Part shown: positions 48,048 through 60,200 of the stretch, piece by piece | Numbering within the stretch: position 1 is the first letter of the stretch | How the letters are laid out: every line of letters begins with the position of its first letter | Assembly (NCBI GenBank): GCA_947561715.1 | Contig: OX387197.1 | Span: forward strand, 9,855,001-9,919,000 | Length of the DNA stretch: 64,000 bases | DNA from: Ascidia mentula | Lineage: Eukaryota > Chordata > Ascidiacea > Phlebobranchia > Ascidiidae | Direction of reading: 5' to 3' | Position numbers and translations under genes: made by a program | The notes under the pieces: model-generated | The model's input: the letters and a program-made list of their open reading frames with translations, nothing else | The model's database searches: none | Told to the model about the DNA's origin: nothing

Positions 48048-50646
48048 GGAAGATACAAAGGCTATAAAAGAAAAATTGCGTCCTCCATTCGGTAACCTGC
48101 CGGTGATCGCATGCAAAAACTTGTCGTCTCTCATTCTGAATCTATAAATACGTTTCACACTATTAACCGTAAAGCACAAAAATGATGGAGTGGACATTCG
48201 TCATCTAAATTACATGACGTCACTCAGTATGCAATGTTGCTGCGTCAATAGGTGGGTGTAAGTTCTACGCGTACATGCAACGTCGGTGCTGGATCCAGTT
48301 CTGCTTGGTAGTGGCAAATAGTTAAGATTAAGTGCTGAGCGTTAAACAGTAGCAAATAACCTCGTGAAAATATGCGTTTAAAGCCTTCTGAGATTCGATT
48401 CATGCAAAACAGTATTCACCACAGCTTTTGGGGCAACATTGACCTAAATCGCACGATAGACAATATCGCTGCCGGTTTGAAAAGTGTCGACAGCCTTGAG
48501 CCTATTAGAGTAACGAAGAACGATGGAAAGTATTACAGCTTGGATAACCGACGACTCTACGTGTTTCGGGTTTTGGAAAAACGTGGGCAACTGCAATACA
48601 TTGACGTAAAATATACTCCTTCTTGGGATGCCAGCAAGTTTACAACCGAAAACGATGGCTACTCAATCTACGTTCGCGGTGGAGTTACTCGCGACCACAC
48701 TTTTGATACACTGAAGCCACCGCAACAGTACGATGTTTTCATGCTTGATATAATAATAACGTTGTTTTCGAAAGTTGAGATTCTGTGTCTCTTTTCGAGT
48801 CACAAAGTATATTGTTAAAGATCAATGCTCACCAAATGACGTGCCGCGAGCTTTTTTCCATATTCACTACAGCATAAAAGCTTTTCTATCAATTGTTTCA
48901 CAATTTACCTACATTTCACTTCAATAAGTCAATTAGAAACTACAGTCAACTAGTTGTAGAATGTAATGCAGATCTTATATGCGTCGCAAAATCTTACACC
49001 TTTTATCCCCCAAAAATCTTGGGAATAACTGGTTATGGATACGTTTTCAGCACAAAAAGCTGCCAAATAATATAACGATTTTTCAAATTGCGTCAGCACT
49101 TAATTATTTGAAAGTTTCGAAATTTATACATTTTTCATTTCACACTTGCCTTATAAATTTTGGTAAAGTACTGGTGTGCAAGTTTTATAGATCCATAAAA
49201 GTATAGTAGACGCATTGACACTTGATCACGGCACAAACTTGTTCTAACATCATTATGGCCCAATGACAGTTCAGTAAGTTTCAAATGCTTGTGAATTGTT
49301 TGATAATATGTCATTAAAAGATATCAGACTGCTGTTTATACAAATGTCATTGTTAAACCTGTTGTATATAAAATATTTTTCCTAGTTTTAAAATTGCTGT
49401 TATTTTAGGCACGCTGATATGATGGATACTATTGCTATCGACATTGAAGAAATGGACAGGAGCGAAACACAAGATTTGCCATCTGGGCCTTCTTACGACG
49501 GAGACGCTGAAACGCTACACAATGCCCAATGGTGCAACTGCGCTATTTTATAGAGTGTATTTTGTTAAATAGGCCAAAATATTCACACGATGAAACCTAA
49601 TTTAATATAATGTCTGAAAGTGTAAAAAAGCGACAGTGTAGCCTAAACAGGAAAGGCTCTATGCATGCGTAGCCTATATATCTGTTTTGTTTGCTATAAA
49701 TGATATTATCCAGCACATATCGTTTGAGTTTTTCTAGTGCAAAGTTTCTCAAAGATTTTGTCACGAATGTTTCACTAATTAAGACTAACTTTTAAATTTT
49801 TTTCACATTTGTCGTGTAAAATTGAAGAGAACGCTGTATATAAGAGCTTCTGTGTTAGCACTGCAATTATTGGTGTAATCGTCTCTTTCCTTCATGACAT
49901 TTACGAACAAACTGTGTAGTTAAGGGTATGCTTAGCCCATATGGGCAAGACAATTGCTTCGCATCATAGCCTATGCTGTTGTGTATATGCATGCCTTGAA
50001 TTAAACTGACTCATACGTGATGTCTACTGTTTGTGGCGTTGTTTTAACATTTAAAATTAAAATGATTGTGACGCAATTTGATCCAGAGGATCGAAGTGTG
50101 CCGTTCCGAAAATGGAAGAACCCTATTCCGATGCCCAAATGGATTGTAGGCCTATATTTTAGGAAAAATAATTAACAGGTTTTGTTTTGTTTTTTTATTA
50201 TGCCGCAGTTGCTTTTCGGTTGAATATGGCTTGCATGCATGAGAACAAAACCTATACAACCTACATCAATCTTTATTTTTTGCAAAATTTCTGCAGGGAT
50301 TTATTTGGTTTCAGATCCAGGCTACATTGCTCGAAGTCATAGTGCGAAAAAAACCTTTACACTTTTCAAAAAATGCTGAAAATTATTTTTGCAAGTTTGA
50401 TACAATAACCTAGTTTTAATTGCTAGATTGGCAGAATCATTGGTGACACTAGAAACTATTCTTAGCAGTCTCTGGTGGCACCAAAGGTCCCAAATTTGCC
50501 GAAGTCGCAGCAGCAACTCACATACAAGTTGTGACGTAATAGTGCAGTGAAGCGGAACCTCAAAATTATAAAACCGGTTGCACCAGCTGTGCGAGTGACT
50601 ATTTGGTGAAGAGATGGCTGGGTTCATAACTTAGCTAGTGTTAGCT
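48048..50646 (+). repeat. Tandem duplication unit 2 (2.60 kb)
   Basis: Direct head-to-tail neighbour of unit 1, starting with the same GGAAGATACAAAGG and ending with the same GTTAGCT. It appears to keep the fuller structure of the gene. Confidence 0.92.
48372..49553 (+). CDS. ParB/sulfiredoxin-like domain protein, copy 2
   Basis: Exon 48372-48727, donor GTACGA, then 49409-49553; 166 residues. The domain is nearly identical to that of copy 1 (FWGNIDLNRTIDNIAAGLKS, LDNRRLYVFR, SWDASKFTTENDGYSIY), with scattered substitutions that keep the frame. The second exon encodes MMDTIAIDIEEMDRSETQ and ends CNCAIL. The 681-bp intron contains sequence missing from copy 1. Without splicing the frame would run to a stop at 48816-48818 with an unrelated hydrophobic tail. 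Copy 2 looks more likely than copy 1 to be intact. Function unknown. Confidence 0.72.
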
Positions 50647-51235
50647 GTGGGCTGTTCTATACTGTAGATGTTCTTTTTTAAGCAAAATAATTTGTCGCTG
50701 TAAACGGATATTTTGAGTCAAGCGTCTTCTGTGAATTATTCATGTGTTTACAAGAAATACACTAACAATGTGACGTGTATATCCATGGGCATTTTCTTGT
50801 CAGGTCTGGTGCAGAAGTGCAACAACTGCTGAATGTATTTCAGAGTTAGTTATAATTGTAAATCTATGTTTTTAGACAAGTTACTTGGTGTTACCTTGTT
50901 ATAGGTAATTACATTTTTTAAATTGCGATTTTAAACAATTTACAAACATATGACATTATTACTTTGGCAGAATAATAGTGAAACTATTGGCTTTTGTGTT
51001 TCATCTGACTGTAAAACTTAGTTAAGCGAGGTAGGCCTACTTTTTTGATATTGTTTGGCAACTATTTGCCTTAATTTTATATGCATGTATATATATTTAT
51101 ATGTATATGTACATTATTCTTGCTGTAAATTTGGTCAAATGTGTTTTACACTGTCTATGGACTTGATCATTTTATGATGCTATTTTTCCAGTTTTGCAGG
51201 TGATTGTTATAAGTGTTGGCCATACTGCGAATGAT
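50647..51235. promoter_or_regulatory. Region upstream of the FRRS1-like gene
   Basis: 589 bp between the ParB-like duplication and the start codon. TTTTCCAGTTTTGCAG at 51184-51199 is a strong splice acceptor 36 nt before the ATG with no coding exon upstream, suggesting a 5' UTR intron or a trans-splice site. No other element recognised. Confidence 0.5.
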
Positions 51236-54200
51236 ATGATAGCCCCTGTCTGGGTTACTGTTTTGGCTTTGTTGCAAGCTGTTTGTGGTTTGGACACAGC
51301 AGGATGTGGTTCTTCCAAAAACTGTGTACGGCAGCCCACTGCCTGCTCACAAACTGACCCTGCGTGCTTATTCTTCTCTTATGTTTGGGTACGTTTGTTA
51401 TTATGAATATTTATCACCGTTTTGGTGCTACACAGAAAGTTTGCTACAACTACACTTATTGACAAAAGAACCCATGTGATGTTCTATTGATATTGATTAC
51501 ATATGATCTTCAAATAATTTCGAAATATTATTTTATATTTATAATTTTTGTGCTGTTTGACTGTGTTTATAATAATGTTTGATCTGTCAAACAATTTGTC
51601 ATATTTTTTGTACAAACATGCAGGGACGCGAAAAAATTGGTAAAGAATTTGAAATGCATATTCATTTGGAGAAAAGGGTTTTCCCAAGTTTTTATCTAAG
51701 CTTCAACAAAGAAACTTTTGCCATATACAATGAGTTAGCAATTTTCCGTCTTTCCATATCCTGCTAACCATAAACGCTACAATTCTCGCTCCACCGGTAA
51801 CCAGGGCAAAATTCTCATCACGATTGTAATGTCATGGAGACGCATTTAGACTGGCACGCCCTCTCCTTACGTTGGATTCCGCGGCCGTGGAGCTGCGTCG
51901 ATGACTTGCATTTCCCTGAAAATCTTGACGAAGGTTTAAGCGACCTTGATTATCCTGAAACAATGGCGGTATTGACATTCCCCATAAGTGGGCAGTTTTG
52001 ACGCGAGTTGAACAGAAACGCACATCCACTACTTTCAAAGTCACAAATGTTTGTATATGTACCATTAGTCCACCAGTTAAGTGCTCATTGGACATCGGTA
52101 TGTCGCTGAAAGCTAATATCTCCACTAGGTTTAAGCCACTCCCGTAAACAACATCATAACATGATGTTACAAAAATTATCTTATCAGTGCGGTAAACCTG
52201 CAGTGCTTCGTTGTGTAATCAAAGAGTAGCGCAGCATCACCGCCCTGCAATATTTCTGCGCGAAGCAAAGTTACTTCACCGGTCAGTTGGAATGGCATTT
52301 CTCCGATTATTGCAGTCATCCCCTTTCGTAACCAACAGCCAACATGTTGACTGTTCGTTAAAATGTAAAAAAGCATAACGTTTAACATGGTTGATTTTCT
52401 TTCCTCCAGGACTCGACCAACAGTCGTTTTAACATGGAGTTGTCTGGTGGTGCTGGTAATGGGGCCAGCTACGTGGCCGTTGCGTTCTCTTCAAGCGGAA
52501 ACATGCAAGATTCCGAACTATATTACTGCTCTGGGAGCTCCTTTCAATCAGGCGTCATTCAGGCCCGATACAATCCACCGGTGATAGACTCAACTCTGCA
52601 GGTAAATCGTTTGTGTTTTGTGGGTTTATGTCATAAGCTAAAGGGAATGCATTACTCGTCAATTGACCAATTCAAGTTTTCATTGTTTTTAAAAGACTTT
52701 GTGTTGGTTTCTTTTTGTTAATTGCTAGAAAACTAAAAAGTCTAAACAACATTTGTAACATGTTTTTAAGGAACAATTTCCAACATTTAATGCATATTGC
52801 TATCTGAATTACACCGAACACATTGGTTGTAATATGCATACTGTGAGCATACATTTGTGCAAACGGCAAGAGCGGTTTTGATCGTATCCGCCATGCCGTC
52901 CGCCCATTAATCAACCTCCCCTCTTTTATCATCTACTTTGTACAGAGTGGTGTGTCAAGCACGTCTGCATCCACTGTAGGCGGTGTTGCCGAGTGTGTTT
53001 TCACGAGGCCGGACATAGTGAACAAAACCATCTCAGGATCGACAGTGCAATCTTTCAATCTGCTCACCACGCAGTACAGAATCCTCCTTGCTACCAGCAC
53101 CATAAGCTCGGGTAAGACGCCTCGTTTGTATGTATTGTAGCATGACCAAACTGTAAGGATTGTTTGGGAGTTTTTTATTAATATTTTTTAATACCTTAAT
53201 AAGCAATGTAGAGCCAATAATGTTTTAGTGATCTGCAGACTGCTGTTTTAGTGATGTTTCGACCTATATTATTGTCTCACCAGTGTAGCTTTGCCAATTA
53301 TACGGCGATCATTTCGACTGTATAGTCACCACAAAGTGGGAAGACTCGTTTGGCTATTTAATACCTATGTTCAATAGCTTTATTAAATATATAGACATGC
53401 ACGAAAGTATTTTCAAGCCAACAACGTATCTTGCTGGTCCTTCAAATTGGAAAACACACGCTGACGTTTATCTACTACCAATATTCCATATCTACTTCCA
53501 ATAAACCACATGATTACATGCCTTTCGTAACAGGTACGCTTGAACGGCACACACCTGCAAACAGATATTCCATAGGCCCCTTCGACTTCACCGTCGACCC
53601 TGCGGCAACAACCACGACGCCAACGTAAGTACACTTAATCACATAGTTATTAACTTAAACCTCTACTTACATGCATTCCGCCAGTGCTATATTTCGTATC
53701 TTATTGTAAGAATCCCTTCGCGTAACACTATGGGTGAAGTTGTCAAAAAACCTATCTACACTCTGATGTAAAGATGAATGCGTTGCACTGACACAGCCTA
53801 AAAACATTTCGTGGGAAAAAATACAAAACAACCGCCATTAAGCAAAACTGCTATACTGCGCTTTCATATGACGTCAGCTAAACTAGGTTTTGAAGTACGC
53901 AATGACCAAGCAAGAATTTTACCTGTCACCAGAATAGCAACAAATAGAGTGTTTTTTTTTAAGAATTCAATTCAATTTATTTTCGTCATTATCCACAACA
54001 TGAAAACTTCGCTAAGGTAAAAACGATAAATCTAACAGATTGGATAGTGACGAGGGACCTGTAAATACCGCAATTGGTTGTCTGAAACCGACCCTCGATT
54101 GTGGTGATATTACAAAAACATTTTATTTGTTGCCTGTTTTACTGATTACAGAAAAGAAAAATGACAATTATTTTGCATTTAAGGAAGCAAAAAGAAATGT

Positions 54201-57200
54201 GGCAATAACTCGTTTTTTTACAGCGCATAATATCGTCAAATACAGTAATTAAGAATTAAGGACTTCAAGTAGCATTGGCCTACGTAGCTTCGCGCATGCC
54301 TGCTGCTGCTGTCATACTTACATATTTCTCTTTTCAGAACCACCACTACCACCACTACCACAACTGTGACAAGCTCAACAAACTTTGCTGATGGATGCGC
54401 CGAAACGAAAACGTGCTTGACCGTTCCAGATGGATGCTCACCCGGGACATCCACGTGCATGTTCGCCTCGTGGATATTCGTGAGTTTCATGATTTTGGAT
54501 CGTTTATAATCGACCGCTTGAAATTTCCCTTCACCTGCAGTAATCATTTTTTTTCACGTAAATGCTCTCTTGGTTTTCAGTTACATGTATAATTAACTGC
54601 AGTAGTGCCTAAATGCTGTCTTCGCAACCAGTGGGCTTGAATAAACACACAATTTTGCCCAAAGGCATCAGGGAAAAATTAAGAAAATGGCTAAGAAAGT
54701 CTGGTTTCATGATCTATTCGGACGAAAGGCTATTTTTGTTTTGCTGCAGTGTTTTTTTTTGTCGAAATCGATTTTAAAAGTGAATAACTTTATAGTGACC
54801 TTCTGTTGTTGTGTCGTGCGTGCCACAGGATGGCAAAAACGTGAGTAAGATTGGAGTCTCAAGTGAGCGCAAAACAACTTGGCATCCACGGGGTCACATT
54901 CCCGGTGCCGAGTTCATTCCTTCGCCTTCCATCATTATTCAGATTCGAAAAGTTATGCGACCACACTCTCCGATCGCTCGCACGACATCGCTCTTTACGC
55001 GTTAACAGATAAACTCGGGACGCGCCGTCGGGAGGTCGCGATGCGGAAGTTTATTTTCTGCATCTCACGCCATCCCGTGCGGATGACGTTTCATGTCGGA
55101 TTCGCGCGATACGCTCGATCTGCCCTGTAAATTATGTACAGCCCGCGTTCTGCACGCGAGCGTTTGGTTCTTTTGTTCCGGTTGTTTGTTTGTGGCCTGG
55201 GGCGCGCACGCGAACTCCAAAAAGTTGGGTGTGGCGGTTAAACGCCACATGACCACGACAACACCAACGTGGCTTTCCAAGAAGGGTACGGTGTTCCCCC
55301 CAATACGTAGGGCTAGGGATGATGCATATAGATGCGGTTGCTGTAATGCCATAATGTGATGTATGTTTGTCTGGATAGCGTGGGAGTTTCCTCGCATGTT
55401 GACCATACTCGCATGCAAAGCACATTTTCTCGTTGTACTCTATTGAAGCAATATACAGTATAGTGTTTTGCGCTGTGTATAACATGTGCATTGCCCTACA
55501 AGTAGAAACTAAACGTATCAAACGATGGAATCCACCGCATTTATGATTAAATATCTTTTTTGCACAGGTACCGGTCACCAACACCTTTAACTTCCAGTTG
55601 GTAGGTGCAGGCACGGACCAGTACGTGGCAATCGCATTTTCTGACGATCAGGAAATGCAAGATGACGACTTGTACTATTGCACTTCAAGTAGTGTCGTGT
55701 CAGGAGCAATCCAGGCTTCCGAATCACCGCCTACACCGCTCAGCTCCAACACGGTACCACGATTGTGCACGATCATTTCAGTTTCAGTTCTGGAGTTCGA
55801 ATAGCGTTCATGTGATGCCAGAAGTGGCGATATGACTGACTCCATAGTGTGTGGACTACACACGTTATCCGTTATTCGTTACGATTTGCGTACATTTTAC
55901 GGCGTTATTTGTGAAATTATAAGAAATTAAATTTTGTCATATAAGGCGAGAATACCCTTTAGGGCAATCTCATCACCAACTCTCATTGCGTGTAGATCGG
56001 AATCGCCAATGCTAATGGCGGCGTGGACGGCGGTGTGTTGAGCTGCACCTTCACCAGGGATGCCAGCGTTACCAAACAGGTTTCAGGCGGTTCTAACAAG
56101 GTGTTCGACTTCTCATCTGGCCGTTTTTACGTGCTAATGGCGCGAGGTCCCTTCAGTGGAGGTACCAATTCACACATTTACAAGACACGCCTTTTCTGAA
56201 CCGTTTTTGTTCGGTCTTAAAGGAAGTATCAGCTACCACTTAAGCAACAGAGGTTTCTCAGCCTCCGCGCAAAACTTCACCGCTCCTCCATCTAACGTCG
56301 GTGGCTCGGGATCTTCCTCACACAAACGGAACATGGTGAAAGCCCACGCGTAAGTTACCAATCAATTCTGACTAAGAGATGGCAAGTGTTGATGCCGGGC
56401 TGAGTTAAGGTCGTCTAGATATCATCTAGGCTTGGTTAAATTGGAATGGTAAATTATTGGAATTTATATGTTGCATTATATTTTTACCTCATAAAAGGTG
56501 CATTATCTGTTAACACGATCGTAGGTAGTTTATAGCATATAGATGTGGAAATTCCTTGCGTAAATTCGCCAACCTATGTTTAAGGTTTAGGTCGCAACAA
56601 TACTGGCTGCAAAAAAAACAGGTTTAGGCTCGTAAACACTTAAGTGTAGTTAATGAGTAACATCACTTAAAACTGCACATAATGCGCTGTACTAGGTTGC
56701 TGATTTAAGCTACACATTTACGATAAAAAAAACGTAATGACAGATGCCCATTGCTTTGGTTGTCGTTTAAAGGGGCATACGTAGTTGGAACGCAAGCAGG
56801 TTGAATGTGTTGCGGTTTTTCGACTTGAAACTAGAACCACACCGCAAATAATAGAAGACCATGGGGACCTTACCGCCGATCATATTCTTGTTCACAGCTG
56901 GAAAATTACAGCAGTGGACATTCACAATCTCGCATAAAAACTCACGACCCGCGCTGTTTTTGATCCTATAACGACGCTAATGCGTCACCGTTGCCATTCC
57001 TTTGTAAACGATAACGGGAGATACGGGCAATCATAACTGCATAGAACCGCACGTAACCCGCCATTCGCCTCCACAAACAATGGACAGCGTCCCGTGTTTA
57101 CCTTGGATACCGCGCCGACCTTTCAGAAGCAAACCATTGATTATTTCCATTGTTACAAAGACTGCCTTTCAACATTTGGTCCGCATTCGAGCTTTGAAAA

Positions 57201-60200
57201 TAAGCGGCGAGTTGAAAGTGGGGCTCGTTTTTGTCTTCGTGGTTATAAATTACAAGACTAAGACGCGTAGTTTGATTCCTACGAACCTTCCAAAAAGAAC
57301 ATTTGCAAATAAATAAACGTTTATGTTTACCAGATCACTGATGATCATTGCTTGGCTTACTTGTGCCAGTATCGGAGTTCTCATCGCTCGCCATTTCAAA
57401 CCACTCTGGCACAACAACGACTGTTGTGGCAAGCAAGTCTGGTTTCAGGTGCGCTAGTTGTTGTATAATGGTCCACAATCCGCTAGATTTCTGATTTGTA
57501 TCACAACAATGTCGCTATTAATATAGGACTTGTTCTTTTGGCACTAGGTTACGAAAGTGTTTATTGTAACTAACGTTAACGTTATGATTCAAGCTTTATG
57601 CATGCACAAAACGTGTTGAAAGGGGCAAAGGACGAGTACAGTACATGTTTCAATTTCTGTATCAAAAAATGATTAACCAGTTCAATGTAATAGTACTGAT
57701 GATGAACCCAGTATGAGTTCGAAACGTTTACTTAGAATATGATCAACAGCATCCTAGCTTTGGCTTTCCTTTTCAAAACAAATCATTAGGTTTCACTATG
57801 TACAGTACATTTGAGGGCCAAGTAGCGCACTCTAACTCTATATAGGCGAATCTTATCTTTGTGTGATTTGCGCGGACAATTATGCTGCATATAACTGACA
57901 GCATCCGATCACTGACGCAATGACTGATGTGACCTTTCATCACACTATCAGTGGTTGTACCTTGCGGTTGTGACAAGTCGATTTCCTTTGTAACTTCACG
58001 TAACTTCATACAATTGGAGCTACGTGGATCGGGTTACAAGCGTGGCAAACGCATGTCCTTCCCGGCGTAGTTTATTGGACGCAGACGTACCTGGCACGAT
58101 ACTGTCACATGTTGACAACAAACACACAGGATGTGATGTATTTAAAATACATTTTATTTGTCCGTCGTTGGATACTCATTCATAGGAATCTTGATAAGGC
58201 ACCGATAACACACCAATTTGAATAGTACCAACACAAAATCAACAGCAAGTTTCAATTGTTCTAATTTTGGCAGCTCACGTATTGTACATCTTATCCATTT
58301 TTACCGCGGACTTTTGCAGTAGACATTTCCTCCAAAACGAAACGCAATTCACGGGATTTTGTGTGCGCAAACTTTTCAAAATGAAATGCACTTTGAAATG
58401 AATATTTTGCAGATACACCGCGCCTTGATGATCACTGCGGTCGTTGCCACCTTGCTCGGATTCATCCTGATCTTCTCCAGCGTGGAAGGCTACAGCGGGG
58501 TGAGTGTTGAGGTTTCCCGCGTTGTAACGGCGATGAGTGAGCAATTGTTTATACAAAGCATCCGCGTAAACATTAACACCGCGCGTGTGTTCGTTGGCTT
58601 TATTTACTCACCAACGCTCATGTCGGACAAAGTGCAGATTTAACCAGTTTATTACGCTGTAGGGAATGCGTGGTGTCAGCCCGCACTCAGACACAGATAA
58701 AATGGTGCTTAAGTTATTTTACAGCAATTCTATTTTATCGCAAAAAAGGAGCAAAAATATTGTGTGGCATCTTTTATGAAATACGAATTGTCAAAATATA
58801 GAAATTCGAGTCTTTGTGACAAGCATATCTTCTATTCGAAAATCCGCATTGCATTTTTCTATTTTTATTTGACTCGTAATTACGTACAGCATGCCGGCGC
58901 CCACCCGATCATCGGTATCATAGTCACCATCCTGGCAATAACCAATCCAATTATGGCAATATTCCGTCCCCATCCTGGAACTCCGAAACGCTGGATATTC
59001 AACTGGGGTCATTGGTTCGTCGGATCCGCTGCCCGTATTTTGGGCATTACAGCCATTTTCCTGGGTAAGTAGTCCGGGCGCTGTTGCCATATCCTGTTAC
59101 TAAGACCGTTGTTATGCTTGTTTTTAAGGTTTGACTTTTATTTATTTAAGGGGTGGCTCATGGAAAAGTGTAAGACTTTTTGTGTTGATTCTGTGCGATA
59201 TAGCACAATGAATTTATATGGTTATATAAGGTTTACAATACCATTTGTTTGCGTTTCAACCGTGGATGTTATTATATATAACTGGGAGATAGCTACCCCA
59301 GACGAACACTTCTGTTGAAAGCGTGCATGTCACTAATTCCTATCTTCCAGCAGCGTGTACTCGATTGACATTTAGCCACAAGAACGGATGAATCCGGTTG
59401 TGGCCACGTTTGACAAGATAGCCATTCAAGGAAATAGGATACCACACAGTTACGCACTCACAGTGCTTACCACCTACGCTTACGTAATTCCTCTCAAAAC
59501 AGTGGAACGGCCAAACAGAGCCGCCACCTTATCGCCCTCGTTTTAACTCGCTTATTTCCACAAGTCACTCTGACAATGGTCTCCCGACAGGGCGGGTCTC
59601 TCACAGCGCTTACTTAGCACGTGATGCGCACAATGATTTTGCAGTTTAGGTGATAAATTGCGCTTTGTTTGTGTTCAGGGGTGGACCTGACTTCGTTGGA
59701 TTTGCCTGAATGGGACACCTGGGTGTTGGTTGGATTCGTCTGTTTCCATGTCGTTTTCGAAATCATCCTGGAGATTTTGTCTGCAGTTTATGGGCATATT
59801 AGCGGTGGGTTTCTGTTACTATTACTATACTGCAGCAACTACCTTGAAATGTTCCAACGATAAATATCATAGCTTATGCTGCTATCAAATGACCTAGCCA
59901 TAATGACTTTCTAACAAACACACCAGTGTTTATGATATGTGGAAAGCTAATAACCACATACGCCAATAATTGGTAAACTTGTTTTCCGCGTGTTGATTTA
60001 TATACAGTTTCCCATGTAATCTTTTTGAACGTTTCTGCAACAATGATCATGTTGCGCCATGCGGTGAATTTGAAAGGCATTTCGGAAGCCGTTTTCTAAG
60101 TTTCCTCGTTCCGCAAACTTACCAACAATCCACGAAGTTCGCGCTACGCTGCGCATCGAACGACACTGGATTTATTCCAGCGATCCGCTTGACCTAAAAT

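Noticed and set aside
51194-51235. Start of the FRRS1-like protein at an upstream in-frame TTG (51194)
   Set aside because: It lies across a strong splice acceptor and is not ATG; the ATG at 51236 gives a clean signal peptide.
55065-55614. Overlapping minus-strand open frames of 117 and 160 residues
   Set aside because: They lie inside an intron of the FRRS1-like gene, have no recognisable domain and no splice partners.
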